Of a stretch of 64,000 bases of DNA, positions 18,008-26,790 are shown piece after piece (the stretch's first letter is position 1; every line of letters starts with the position of its first letter). A model generated the notes under the pieces. It was not told the origin of the DNA. It made no database searches and saw nothing but the letters and a program-made list of their open reading frames with translations. Made by a program: the position numbers and the translations under genes. Origin of the DNA: Pantoea sp. Lij88 (lineage in GTDB: Bacteria; Pseudomonadota; Gammaproteobacteria; Enterobacterales; Enterobacteriaceae); the NCBI RefSeq assembly GCF_030062155.1, contig NZ_CP118269.1:2542001-2606000 (forward strand), given 5' to 3'.

Positions 18008-18811
18008 TTACCTGTTCTGGGGGACCAGCGCCTGCTCTAAATGGCGGGTCAGGCGACGCGCGGCCAGTGGCTGCGCATCGGGATTGCTTTCACAAAACGA
18101 CTGACTGTCGATTCGAGACTGTACTCGCACGGTAAACAGCGGTTTTACCGGCGGAATCTGATACCAGCGGCTCTGTTTATCGAGCATACGCTGGGTGCAG
18201 GTGATGTGAACCACGCGCAAATCGCATCCGGCGCGCACTGCGATATTGGCGGCGCCACGCTGCAGGGCCAGCGGCTGGCCGTAGCGGGTGCGGGTACCTT
18301 CCGGAAAGATCAGGATATTGTCGCCGCGCGCCAGTCGCTGCTGACTGTCCGGCAACAGCGTCTCCGCTTCACTGTTGATCAGATAATCGGCGGCGCGGAT
18401 CACCCCACGCATAAAGGGGTTCTTCTGCAGATCGGCTTTCACCAGACAATCCATCTCCGGCAGCACCGAGGCAATCATCACATAGTCGATCAGCGACGGA
18501 TGATTGGCGACAATCAGGCATCCGCGATCCTGTCGCAGCAATTCGGCGCCTTCAATGCGGTAGTCGTAAACGCCGGACATCCGGCAGAAACGCAGGAAGC
18601 AGCGAAAACTAAAGGCAATAGCGCGTCGGGCCAGCAGGCGGCGGCGCAGCGAATCACGTTGTACCAGCAGCAGCAGATTGAAACCAATCAGCGACAGCAG
18701 CAGCCCGCCAAGGCCAAACAGCGTAAAACTTATCGCCGTCATCACCAGACGCCAGCAATAGTTAACGCGGCTGCCCGCGTACTGCGCCGGTTGTGAACAA
18801 TCAGCCATCAT
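18008..18811 (-). CDS. apeD: PlsC-like acyltransferase ApeD
   Basis: Up to 267 residues. Lysophospholipid-type acyltransferase with one N-terminal membrane helix, the NHPSLID block (HX4D) and FPEGTRTRYG. It probably acylates the lipid part of the pigment conjugate at the inner membrane. Two adjacent ATGs (18811, 18808) follow GGGAGAGAA; either is possible. The start overlaps the ApeC-like gene by eleven bases. Confidence 0.88.
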   Translation of the reverse strand: MMADCSQPAQYAGSRVNYCWRLVMTAISFTLFGLGGLLLSLIGFNLLLLVQRDSLRRRLLARRAIAFSFRCFLRFCRMSGVYDYRIEGAELLRQDRGCLIVANHPSLIDYVMIASVLPEMDCLVKADLQKNPFMRGVIRAADYLINSEAETLLPDSQQRLARGDNILIFPEGTRTRYGQPLALQRGAANIAVRAGCDLRVVHITCTQRMLDKQSRWYQIPPVKPLFTVRVQSRIDSQSFCESNPDAQPLAARRLTRHLEQALVPQNR

Positions 18812-19532
18812 TTCTCTCCCAGTGCCATGTCAGGCGTTCGCCTGGCAGGCTGAAGGTGGGTGACGCCGCCAGCCACTGCTGGAGAAAGCGCAGACTCTGC
18901 GGCAGGCGTGTTTCAGCGCGCTCTTCGCCACCCGCGCGGCCCGTGCAGTGCAACTGTTCCCCCGCGCGCAGCAGCAGTGCCACCGCATAGGGGAAGTTCA
19001 CGCGCTGTTCCGCAAGCCACGGCAGATAATAGTCAGGCACGACCCCGTCGAAATCGACCAGCAGCACCTGCTGATAGCCCGCCTGATGCAGGGCACTGAC
19101 TTCAATCAACCCCTGCTGAAAAGAGTCAATGCCTGCTGCAATCGAGGTGGAGACAAGGGGCGCTTTGGCCGCAATGGTCAGGCTGCCAACTGCCGAGTTG
19201 TGAACCGACATGGCAAAATCCGTGGGCGACATAGACTGCTGATCCGCCAGCGTATGGAGGATGCGCAGATTACGCTCCAGCTCACCGTGGCGACTGGTAA
19301 AGACAATAGCGTCCACCGGCTGCCGCGCCATCAGTGCCAGACCGCATTCCACCGCCGCACGACTGCCGCCGCTCAGACGACGCGCTGTCATCATCGGTAA
19401 AAATTGCGGTTTCGCCATCGCCTCTGTGGAGTCAATAACGTTGCCCTGTTGCGCCCAGTCGTGCCAGGCCTCGCGCCCGTGTAATCCCGGAGCCAGAGCC
19501 TGCCAGTCGACCAGTGAGTAAGCGAGTTTCAT
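18801..19532 (-). CDS. apeC: ApeC-like chain-length factor (inactive ketosynthase subunit)
   Basis: 243-residue thiolase-fold protein, shorter than a full ketosynthase. At the place of the catalytic Cys the sequence reads STSIAAGIDSFQQG, with no Cys, and the His/His blocks are missing, so it cannot condense by itself. This matches the Cys-less partner that forms a heterodimer with ApeO in the studied system. It is the first gene of the operon. The ATG at 19532 has a weak GAG site. Confidence 0.85.
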   Translation of the reverse strand: MKLAYSLVDWQALAPGLHGREAWHDWAQQGNVIDSTEAMAKPQFLPMMTARRLSGGSRAAVECGLALMARQPVDAIVFTSRHGELERNLRILHTLADQQSMSPTDFAMSVHNSAVGSLTIAAKAPLVSTSIAAGIDSFQQGLIEVSALHQAGYQQVLLVDFDGVVPDYYLPWLAEQRVNFPYAVALLLRAGEQLHCTGRAGGEERAETRLPQSLRFLQQWLAASPTFSLPGERLTWHWERNDG

Positions 19533-19616
19533 CTCAACACTCTTTTCGTCATACGTGTGGAGTCGGCGTTCATCGGATCGTCACCCCTGCCCTGTGCAAA
19601 AAAAGTGCATACCGGA

Positions 19617-19659
19617 AAACCTCTGCCGATTCCGTATCAGGCCTTCACGGTAGAGGTTT
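19617..19659 (-). promoter_or_regulatory. Long leader hairpin before the APE operon
   Basis: AAACCTCTGCCG (19617-19628) pairs with CGGTAGAGGTTT (19648-19659), twelve base pairs with one wobble and a 19-base loop, 85-130 bases upstream of the first pigment gene. There is no U-run after it on the minus strand, so it is not a simple terminator. It could be a 5' leader structure or a dyad bound by a regulator. No clear sigma-70 promoter was found in the gap 19533-19762. Confidence 0.5.
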
Positions 19660-19762
19660 GTTCAGTGAATCAGCAATAGCAGCTCATCTGATTTGTCGGC
19701 CGGTTTCCGGAGATCTTTATCTTTAGATCGTCTGTCGACAAATCATTGCGACAGCACACGCA

Positions 19763-20149
19763 TTACTGAGCGGCCAGGGCCGACAGGCGTAACTGAATTT
19801 CCTGATCGAGACTGGTGACCCAGCGGTTGTACTTATTGTGGATCTCACCCTGTCCCGCGTTCAGGTTTTCACTGCTGACATAGTCGATACGGTAGTTCTG
19901 GCTGGTGTAAGTGATGCGGATGTTCGCGACGAGATCACGCTGCGCCAGACGGCCATTGATCACGCCAGGAGAAACGGGAGTCATCACCCATTTCCGGTTA
20001 ATGCCCGCTTCAATGATCGCCAGTTTCATCTGGTTGTCGGTATAGCGCTGAGTGAGGGTCTGATTCACATTGTGAATCGGCGCAGTGCGTGCGCAGCCGG
20101 TTAATAACGCCGCAACAATGGTCAGCGCGAAAAAAGTTTTTTTATTCAT
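19763..20149 (-). CDS. Small outer-membrane-type lipoprotein, unknown function
   Basis: 128-residue lipoprotein: signal peptide with lipobox LLTGC (Cys19), then a single compact domain (IHNVNQTLTQRYTDNQMKLA ... WVTSLDQEIQLRLSALAAQ). I recognise no named family. The residue after Cys is Ala, so it is probably sorted to the outer membrane. It precedes the pigment operon in the same direction by about 230 bases, but the gap contains a hairpin, so shared transcription is uncertain. Confidence 0.75.
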   Translation of the reverse strand: MNKKTFFALTIVAALLTGCARTAPIHNVNQTLTQRYTDNQMKLAIIEAGINRKWVMTPVSPGVINGRLAQRDLVANIRITYTSQNYRIDYVSSENLNAGQGEIHNKYNRWVTSLDQEIQLRLSALAAQ

Positions 20150-20418
20150 GATGAATCCCTTCTTTTATGATTTTTATCAGTGAATTAAACGGATTTCTCG
20201 CCTGGCGCTCATTTAACTTTACGTGCGCTTTTCCGTCTGGCTGGTTTAAAACCCGCGCATGATACCATCGAATGTAAAGACAGGTAAGCAGAAGTATGCG
20301 CAGGTTTTTAGTGGGTATTTAGAGGATTAACGCGGGGCAAAGTGCGCAGTCGCTGCGACAGCGCAGAGGCCGATTCCGGCCGCAGAAACTCTGGCTACGG
20401 CTGGATCGGCCCGGGCAA

Positions 20419-21804
20419 TTACGGTGTGGAGGCCGGTGTCCAGCCGCCACCGAGCGCGCGGTAGAGATCGATCTGCGCCAGCAGCAGGTTATTTTTAACG
20501 GTTACCCGATTCAGCTGGGTTGAAAACAGGGTTCGCTGCGCATCCAGTTCATCCAGATAGGAGGAGTAGCCGTTCTGATAGCGGTTGCGGGCAATGCGCA
20601 GTGCCTCTTTCACATAGGCTTCCTGCTTCTGCAGCTCCTGAAGCTGTGATTCACCTTGCCGGATGGCGTCTATCGCATCGTTAACTTCCGAGAAAGCGTT
20701 GCGCACCACTTTTTCATAGCTATAGAGTGCCTGATTGCGCGTCGCCATTGAGACATCAACCTGCGCCGTCAGCGCTTCACGGTTCAGCAGCGGTGCCAGG
20801 ATGCTGCCGCCCACGCTCCAGAGCCGGAACGGATCGTCCGCGAGCTGGTGCAGCACCGAACTCTGGAGGGTGCCGGTGGCGGTGAGGTTCAGTCCCGGCA
20901 GCAGCTTAGCCCGCGACGAGGCCAGGCCGGCGTCTGCGGCCAGTAACTGACGCTGCGCCTGCACAATGTCCGGGCGGCGATTAAGCAGCTCAGAAGGCAG
21001 CAGCGATGGCATCTGCTGCGGTAAGATCTGGTCGAACTGCTGACGACGGGCAATGTTACGCGGATTCATGCCCACCAGGATGCTCAGTGCATTCTCCTGC
21101 TGCGTGATCTGATGCTGCAACTGCGGCATCTGCGCTTTGGCCGACTGATATTCCGAGGCGGCCTGCATCCACTCCAGCCTGGAGGTGTAGCCGGTTTCGA
21201 ACTGACGCTGTGCCAGCTGCAGCGAATTGTTACGGGTCGCCAGCGTCGCTTCCGTCACCCGCAGCTGCTCATCCAGTGCGCACAGATTGAGATAACCCGA
21301 CGCCACCGAACTGGCGATGGTCAGCTCCGCGGCGGACGCGGCGGCCTGCTGCGCGGCCAGGCTCGCCTGCGACGCCGAGATGCTGCTGCTGCGCGCCCCC
21401 CAGAGATCGACATTGTAGTTCGCCTGTAACAAGCCCTGGAAAACATCGGTTTCATACGGCTGGCCCGTCACTGACGAGAGCGTGCGCTCACGGGTCGCCG
21501 CTACCCCGGCGCTCAGGGTCGGAAAGTTATCGCCCTGCGTGGCGCGCAACTGAGCGCGATACTGGTCAACCCGGGATCGCGCCGTGAGGATGTCAGGATT
21601 ATTGCGCAGCGCCTGCGTCACCAGCCGGTTAAGGTACTCATCATGAAACGCGCGCCACCACTCTGCTTCCGGCGCAGCCGTTGGCCCGACACTGTTGCGC
21701 CACGCCTCGGGGATCGGCAGAGAGGCCGGTGCCTTTTCAACCTGTGTGGCACAGCCGGTCAGTGCCAGCGTCAGCGCGCTGACCAGTAAGCCGCGTCGCA
21801 TCAT
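20419..21804 (-). CDS. NodT-family outer-membrane efflux lipoprotein
   Basis: 461-residue TolC-like channel of the NodT type, with signal peptide and lipobox LTGCATQ. The two outer-membrane-factor repeats are visible through ALRNNPDILTARSRV in the first half and RRPDIVQAQRQLLAADAGL in the second. It is the third component of the MFS-HlyD-OMF operon and overlaps the adaptor stop by four bases (ATGA). It should form the exit duct for small toxic compounds. Substrate unknown. Confidence 0.9.
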   Translation of the reverse strand: MMRRGLLVSALTLALTGCATQVEKAPASLPIPEAWRNSVGPTAAPEAEWWRAFHDEYLNRLVTQALRNNPDILTARSRVDQYRAQLRATQGDNFPTLSAGVAATRERTLSSVTGQPYETDVFQGLLQANYNVDLWGARSSSISASQASLAAQQAAASAAELTIASSVASGYLNLCALDEQLRVTEATLATRNNSLQLAQRQFETGYTSRLEWMQAASEYQSAKAQMPQLQHQITQQENALSILVGMNPRNIARRQQFDQILPQQMPSLLPSELLNRRPDIVQAQRQLLAADAGLASSRAKLLPGLNLTATGTLQSSVLHQLADDPFRLWSVGGSILAPLLNREALTAQVDVSMATRNQALYSYEKVVRNAFSEVNDAIDAIRQGESQLQELQKQEAYVKEALRIARNRYQNGYSSYLDELDAQRTLFSTQLNRVTVKNNLLLAQIDLYRALGGGWTPASTP

Positions 21805-22895
21805 GGCGCACCCTCACCGGCGGGCTGGGCGGCGGTGTCGATATTGACTTCCACCGACATCCCCGGACGCAGCTGATGCATATCCTGATCGTTGATGCGG
21901 ATGCGAACCGGAATGCGCTGCGCAATTTTAACGAAGTTACCGGTCGCGTTATCAGGTGAAATGGCGCTGAACTCCGAGCCTGCGGCCGGAGAGATAAATT
22001 CCACCTGACCGTTAAAGCGTTTGCCATCCAGCGCATCAACCCGAATTGTCACCGGCAGGCCAGGACGAATATGAGCCAGCTGGGTCTCTTTCAGGTTCGC
22101 GATGATCCATTTGTGGTTGGGCACCACCGAGGTCAGGCGCGTACCCGCCGTGACATAGGCGCCGGTGCGCACCGACAGCTGGCCCAGCTGGCCATCGTCG
22201 GGCGCGGTAATCCGGGTGTTCGCCAGATCGATCTGCGCCAGTTCCAGCGCGGCACGGGCGCTTTCAACATCGCCCTCCAGCGCGTCGCGGTTAACGATAA
22301 CGGTCTGCAGATTCTGCTGAGCAACGGCAATCTGGGCGGCAGCCTGACGGACCTGCGCCTGCGCCTGGGCGTTGGCCGCGCGGGCGGCATCACGCTCGCG
22401 CACCGACAGCGATCCATCCGCCGTGAGATTTTCAACGCGCTTCAGATCGAACCCACCTTTCAGCGCCTGGGCTTTAGCATTCTCCAGCGCCGCTTTATTG
22501 CTCTCGATAGTCGCTTCCGCGCTGCGTCGCTGCTGCAGGTTATTGTTCAGTGCGGCCTGCTTCATCGCCAGCTGCGCCTGCGCCTGATGCACCCGCTGAC
22601 GATAGATACGGTCATCAATCGTCATCAGCAGCTGCCCTTTTTTCACCGGCTGCAGATCGATCACCTCTACCGAGGTGAGATAGCCGTTGACCTGTGGACT
22701 GATAAAGGTCACCTGGCCGCGCACATAGGCATTCTCAGTGCTTTCTATTGCGCTGGTGAAGGGCCAGAGTTGCCAGGCATAGAGGATGACCAGTACGCCA
22801 ATGATGACGATGCCGCTGCCTGCGGCGATTGAAAGAATACGGCGGCGATTCGCGCGTTCGCGTTCCGCCGCCTGAAGCTCATCCTGCTGACTCAT
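21801..22895 (-). CDS. HlyD/EmrA-type membrane fusion protein
   Basis: 364-residue periplasmic adaptor with a short cytoplasmic head, one N-terminal helix (about 21-43), a lipoyl half-motif TENAYVRGQVTFISPQVNGY, a long coiled-coil hairpin rich in Ala/Gln and a beta-barrel region. It links the MFS pump to the outer-membrane channel. The start overlaps the pump stop (ATGA), indicating translational coupling. Closest in layout to EmrA/AaeA-like adaptors. Confidence 0.9.
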   Translation of the reverse strand: MSQQDELQAAERERANRRRILSIAAGSGIVIIGVLVILYAWQLWPFTSAIESTENAYVRGQVTFISPQVNGYLTSVEVIDLQPVKKGQLLMTIDDRIYRQRVHQAQAQLAMKQAALNNNLQQRRSAEATIESNKAALENAKAQALKGGFDLKRVENLTADGSLSVRERDAARAANAQAQAQVRQAAAQIAVAQQNLQTVIVNRDALEGDVESARAALELAQIDLANTRITAPDDGQLGQLSVRTGAYVTAGTRLTSVVPNHKWIIANLKETQLAHIRPGLPVTIRVDALDGKRFNGQVEFISPAAGSEFSAISPDNATGNFVKIAQRIPVRIRINDQDMHQLRPGMSVEVNIDTAAQPAGEGAP

Positions 22896-24577
22896 TGTTT
22901 CTCCGTTGATTCCTGTAACGCGGCCAGCTGGTGCTGCTCACGCAGGTTAAATTGTGCCTGACGCCAGTCCAGATAACGACGCCGGGTTAAACGCCATATC
23001 ACCCACATCAGGGTGACCAGTGCCAGCGCCGCGGTTAGCAGGTAGGTATCGTTATAAGCGAGCACGTTGGCCTGCAGCGTGGCGACCGTCTGTAACTGGC
23101 TGGTACTCTGCGCGCCGCGCAGCACGTCGTCACCCAGCAGCGAATTAAACAGCGCATTGTACTGGTTCAGCCGTTCGGTGACGTTGGGATCGAGCAGGGA
23201 GAGCTGATCGCCCAGCAGGCTGGAGTGATATTTTTCCCGCCAGACCTGAAACGTGCCCAGAATAGCCGAGCCGATTAACCCGCCCAGGTTCTGACTCATG
23301 CCGAACAGCACCACAAAACTCACCAGGTTTTTCGGCTGAGTCACCACGCTGCCTATGCCCATTAACATCGCCGGAGCCATGAAAAAGGCGCTGCTGAAGC
23401 CGAGCAAAAACTGACTGAAATACATTTCGGGGCCACGGGTCAATGGGCTGGATTGCGCATCCATCAGCGAGGCGATAATCATCACCACCAGCGAAGCAAC
23501 AATCGGCCAGTTGAGATGATTGGGCTTGATGGTCAGCGCACTGGCGGCGATGCCCGCGATAACCCCGGCCATGATCGCCAGCGCCAGACCGCGCATCTGA
23601 TCGTTCTGCAGCCCGATTTGCTGCAGAAAGCCGATTGCGCCGGTGTTCTGCTCCGCCAGCACAATACGGATCATGATCATTACAATGCCAAGCCGCACCA
23701 TCATGCCGCTGCTCAGCCAGCGGGTGTTGATCAGCGGATTGCGGCGGTTATGTTCGATGACGATCGCCGCGACAATCAGCGTCAGGGCGATCGCGGTGCA
23801 GATACCGAGCCACGGCGTGGTGAACCACCATTCAATCCGGCCCAGCGTCAGTACGCCGCACAGCAGCGCCATGCCCGGTGCCAGCAGGATGAAGGTCAGG
23901 AAATCCATCTTCTCAAAGGTTTTGATGCGATCGCCCGGCGGCAGTTTAACCACCAGTACCCCGCCGAGCGCAATCAGCGCCAGACCGAGTTCAAACAGAT
24001 AGAGACCGCGCCACTCGTTGAGCTGCAGCAATTCCGACGAGAATAGGCGCGCCAGCGGAATAGCCAGTTGCGACACCGTCAGGCCAATCACCAGCGCTTT
24101 AAGGCGATGTTTCGCCGGCCAGGCCTGAACCTGATAGAAGATACCTAAAGAACTGAGCGCCGCCGCCACCATGCCGTGGGCGGTGCGGACAATAATCGCC
24201 GAGTTGAGATCGTTGGCGAACAGGTGGAAAAACGCCACCAGCACATAGAGCACCAGAAACGCCTCGGTGAAGACACGCAGGCCAAACTGCTGCCGGAACT
24301 TCACCAGCAGCAGGTTAATGGAGATGTTCCCCATCACGTAGACGGCAGGCAGCCACGCAATCTCATTCGACCAGGCCCCAAAGGTGCCCTGCAGATTCAC
24401 CAGATTTGCCGTGACCAGCGCATTACTCAGCGCACCCGTCAGGGAGATCAGTAAACCGATCAGACCAAACGCCACGCGTTTTGGCATCGAATGCAGCGGC
24501 GTCGAAGGTGAGCCCGGCATCATCGGTTTTTCGTGCGGTAACCACTCGCGTGCAGCGTAGGGATTTCGCTTTGCCAC
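22892..24577 (-). CDS. DHA2-type MFS multidrug transporter
   Basis: 561-residue inner-membrane antiporter with about 14 helices, as expected for the DHA2/EmrB group. It begins two bases after the marR stop with a GTG start at 24577; the ribosome site GGGAAG lies within the end of marR. It works with the HlyD adaptor and NodT channel encoded downstream. The drug specificity cannot be read from the sequence. Confidence 0.88.
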   Translation of the reverse strand: MAKRNPYAAREWLPHEKPMMPGSPSTPLHSMPKRVAFGLIGLLISLTGALSNALVTANLVNLQGTFGAWSNEIAWLPAVYVMGNISINLLLVKFRQQFGLRVFTEAFLVLYVLVAFFHLFANDLNSAIIVRTAHGMVAAALSSLGIFYQVQAWPAKHRLKALVIGLTVSQLAIPLARLFSSELLQLNEWRGLYLFELGLALIALGGVLVVKLPPGDRIKTFEKMDFLTFILLAPGMALLCGVLTLGRIEWWFTTPWLGICTAIALTLIVAAIVIEHNRRNPLINTRWLSSGMMVRLGIVMIMIRIVLAEQNTGAIGFLQQIGLQNDQMRGLALAIMAGVIAGIAASALTIKPNHLNWPIVASLVVMIIASLMDAQSSPLTRGPEMYFSQFLLGFSSAFFMAPAMLMGIGSVVTQPKNLVSFVVLFGMSQNLGGLIGSAILGTFQVWREKYHSSLLGDQLSLLDPNVTERLNQYNALFNSLLGDDVLRGAQSTSQLQTVATLQANVLAYNDTYLLTAALALVTLMWVIWRLTRRRYLDWRQAQFNLREQHQLAALQESTEKQ

Positions 24578-24579
24578 TG

Positions 24580-25011
24580 CTACATACTTCCCATACGGCT
24601 CAACAGTTGTTGCAGTACGCGTTCGGTCACGGCCAGATCATCGGGATCGATATCGGCCAGCATTTCAGTTCGGAGTGCATCAGCCTCGGTTTTGACTTTG
24701 GCGAACGCCTCGTTGCCCTTGTCAGTCAGCACCAGGTGACGTTTACGTCGATCTTCCGGTGGCTGTACCCGCGTCAGCAGTGACTGTTTTACCAGCCGAT
24801 CCACCAGCGGCACCATGCTGGCATCTTCCAGCCCCAGCATCTGCGCCAGTTCGGTCTGCGTCATGCGTTGCGGTTCGCTGGCAATCAGACCGATGGCCAT
24901 CCAGCTGCTCATGCTTAAGCCGCTATCTTTAAGATGACGATCTACCGCCAGGCGCCAGGCATGTGCGGTCAGATGCAGTAAGTGGGTAAAGGTACGCGTG
25001 TTCTGAGACAA
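24580..25011 (-). CDS. MarR-family regulator of the efflux operon
   Basis: 143-residue winged-helix regulator. The DNA-binding core is visible as MTQTELAQMLGLEDASMVPLVDRL and the wing as PEDRRKRHLVLTDKG. The reading frame has an in-frame stop just upstream, so the only early start is TTG at 25011, with a poor ribosome site; weak translation may be intended. As first gene of marR-MFS-HlyD-OMF it most likely represses its own operon and responds to a phenolic or drug ligand. Confidence 0.87.
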   Translation of the reverse strand: MSQNTRTFTHLLHLTAHAWRLAVDRHLKDSGLSMSSWMAIGLIASEPQRMTQTELAQMLGLEDASMVPLVDRLVKQSLLTRVQPPEDRRKRHLVLTDKGNEAFAKVKTEADALRTEMLADIDPDDLAVTERVLQQLLSRMGSM

Positions 25012-25049
25012 ATGTTAGCAGCCTAATAGTAAGAGATCTAATTGAGAGG

Positions 25050-25088
25050 TAACGTAATTATACGCAAAGCGAAACACGAATGAAAAGC
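25050..25088 (-). promoter_or_regulatory. Promoter of the marR efflux operon
   Basis: On the minus strand a perfect -10 TATAAT (25057-25062) lies about 50 bases before the TTG start, with a weak -35 TTTTCA 18 bases upstream. The leader has AT-rich imperfect repeats (TCTCAATTAGATCTC) that could be the MarR operator. Confidence 0.5.
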
Positions 25089-25156
25089 GTCCGGTCTGTT
25101 AAAAATTAGTGGATCGCGGCAGAATGTCCAGAGGCCTCAACCGGGAGCCGGATAAC

Positions 25157-26005
25157 ATGAAACAGGCATCAGCAAACTGGATTGATCTGCGCCGTGACGC
25201 CCTCAGCGGTATTGAGGCTCTGCGCGCCCACTTTACCGGCCACGCCTATGATCCTCACTGGCACGACAGTTATCTGATTGGCGTGACCGAGCAAGGTGTA
25301 CAGCAGTTTCATTCGCGGCGCAAACAGCATCAGAGCCGTCCCGGCACGGTCTTTATGCTGGAGCCGGAGGAGCTGCATGATGGTGATGCCATTAACGACA
25401 GCGGTTTTACCTACCGGATGCTCTATCTTTCACCGCAGCAGATTGCCCGGCAGCTCGCACCTGAGCAAACGGATGGCCCCCTGCCCCGCGAGCTGCGGTT
25501 TGCCGCCACGCTGCGTGACGACCGCCCGCTGGCCTATGCCGTCTGGCACGCATTTGATGCGCTGTGGCATAACCATCCCGCCATCATCAAAGAGGCGGCG
25601 ATGGACCGGATGTTCAGTCAGCTCACCCCGCACCGCCATGGGTCCCTGCCCGCACAGCCCGCGGAGAAAGATGTCCGGCTGGCGCTGCAGGCGCGTGACT
25701 GGCTGATTGCCCACCATGCGGACAATCCTGGCCTGGCGCAGATGGCGCAGCACCTGCAGGTGGATCGCTTCCGGTTGTCGCGCCTGTTTCAGACACACTG
25801 GGGTTTGCCGCCCCACGCCTGGCTGGTGCAGTGGCGTCTGAGCCAGGCGCGTCGTCAGCTGGCGCAGGGCCAGCCAATTGCCGATGTGGCTGCCGCGCTG
25901 GGCTTCGCCGATCAGAGTCACCTTGGCCGCTGGTTTAAACGCGCCTGCCAGCTCTCCCCGGCCCGTTATCAGCACGCCTGCACAAATCTTCCAGACCTGG
26001 CTTGA
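25157..26005 (+). CDS. AraC-family transcriptional regulator with cupin sensor
   Basis: 282-residue regulator. Residues about 20-110 form a cupin-like sensor (HDSYLIGVTEQGVQQFHSRR, LEPEELHDGDAIN), and the C-terminal 100 residues hold the two AraC helix-turn-helix units (LAQMAQHLQVDRFRLSRLF and IADVAAALGFADQSHLGRWF). The ATG at 25157 follows GGGAG; an upstream GTG frame is less likely. The next gene, 41 bases away, is a DUF2000 protein. AraC-DUF2000 pairs are common but of unknown signal. Confidence 0.87.
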   Translation: MKQASANWIDLRRDALSGIEALRAHFTGHAYDPHWHDSYLIGVTEQGVQQFHSRRKQHQSRPGTVFMLEPEELHDGDAINDSGFTYRMLYLSPQQIARQLAPEQTDGPLPRELRFAATLRDDRPLAYAVWHAFDALWHNHPAIIKEAAMDRMFSQLTPHRHGSLPAQPAEKDVRLALQARDWLIAHHADNPGLAQMAQHLQVDRFRLSRLFQTHWGLPPHAWLVQWRLSQARRQLAQGQPIADVAAALGFADQSHLGRWFKRACQLSPARYQHACTNLPDLA

Positions 26006-26046
26006 GCCTCTTGCCACAATGCGTTTTTTTAGTCAGGAGAAGCGCA

Positions 26047-26454
26047 ATGCAAGACCCACGATGTGTGATGATACTCAATGCCACGCTGCCGCCAGGCAAA
26101 GCCACCAATGCTGCCGCCGTGATGGCCTTAACACTGGGCCAGCGGCATCCGGCGCTGGTTGGTGACAGTCTGGAGGATGCGGAGAGTCGCCCTTCTCCCG
26201 GTTTGATCACGACCGGGATTCCGGTGCTGTCCGCCACAGACGAACAGCTCAGTGCATTGCGGGAACAGTGTGAACAGGCTGAATATGATCTGGTGCTGTT
26301 TCCTGAAGAGGGACAGTCCACCACCGATTATCAGGCGCTGAGCGCCGTGCTGCGGCAACAACCGCGTCAGCAGTGGCGTCTGCTCGGCATCGCCATCGTC
26401 GACGATAAAAAAGCCCTGCGTAAGCTGACGGCAAAACTGGCGTTGTTCAGCTGA
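26047..26454 (+). CDS. DUF2000 family protein
   Basis: 135-residue cytoplasmic protein of the DUF2000 family, small alpha/beta fold. The N-terminus (MILNATLPPGKATNAAAVMAL) and the internal IPVLSATDEQLSALR are family-typical. The ATG at 26047 has a strong AGGAG site; the longer frame to 26002 has none. It follows an AraC regulator gene and probably shares its transcript. No reaction is known for the family as far as I can tell. Confidence 0.8.
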   Translation: MQDPRCVMILNATLPPGKATNAAAVMALTLGQRHPALVGDSLEDAESRPSPGLITTGIPVLSATDEQLSALREQCEQAEYDLVLFPEEGQSTTDYQALSAVLRQQPRQQWRLLGIAIVDDKKALRKLTAKLALFS

Positions 26455-26463
26455 TTTTTTTGC

Positions 26464-26490
26464 GGGAAGCTGGCCACAGTTTCCCTTTTT
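26464..26490 (+). terminator. Terminator after the DUF2000 gene
   Basis: GGGAAGCTG/CAGTTTCCC (one wobble pair) with a four-base loop, followed by five T. It lies ten bases after the stop codon. Confidence 0.75.
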
Positions 26491-26608
26491 ACCTCTCCCG
26501 CTCGTCAATTCCGCCGTCTGTATAGGTTATTTGTACAGTTTTGGTTTCGGAATAATCCTTATAACCTGCTGATAAGCGTCAGATAGCATCTTTTGTTAAA
26601 GGATTCGA

Positions 26609-26734
26609 TTGTACAGATTGCCCTTCATTGTATAACTTTACCGCCACGAGTTGTCTTATGACTCTGTAACGAATGATGCACTTGCGTCGCCTCTGAAGGT
26701 GTCAGTGGATTTCCACCTTCAGAGGTTATTTTTT
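26609..26734 (+). ncRNA. Candidate small RNA or terminated leader upstream of the AriR-like gene
   Basis: A self-contained transcription unit without an ORF: -35 TTGTAC (26609-26614), 16-base spacer, -10 TATAAC (26631-26636), predicted start near 26643, then about 90 bases ending in a perfect 12-bp terminator stem (26690-26725) and T-rich tail. The gene upstream has its own terminator at 26464-26490, so this unit is not its tail. It may be a free small RNA, or an attenuated leader of the AriR-like gene. I match it to no known Rfam-type RNA from memory. Confidence 0.5.
26690..26734 (+). terminator. Strong terminator, first of a tandem pair
   Basis: CCTCTGAAGGTG (26690-26701) and CACCTTCAGAGG (26714-26725) form a perfect 12-bp stem with a 12-base loop, followed by TTATTTTTT. 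Confidence 0.85.
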
Positions 26735-26758
26735 GCTTGATCAATTTGTGACACTGGT

Positions 26759-26790
26759 ACCATCGCATCTGTCCATGCGGTGGTTTTTTT
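26759..26790 (+). terminator. Second terminator of the tandem pair
   Basis: ACCATCGCAT (26759-26768) pairs with ATGCGGTGGT (26775-26784) with one wobble, followed by seven T. It lies 57 bases before the AriR-like start codon, so it would also limit read-through into that gene. Confidence 0.75.

Noticed and set aside
18801..19532. Short ketosynthase-like gene taken as a truncated pseudogene
   Set aside because: The Cys-less, shortened form is expected for the ApeC chain-length partner; ends overlap neighbours cleanly.
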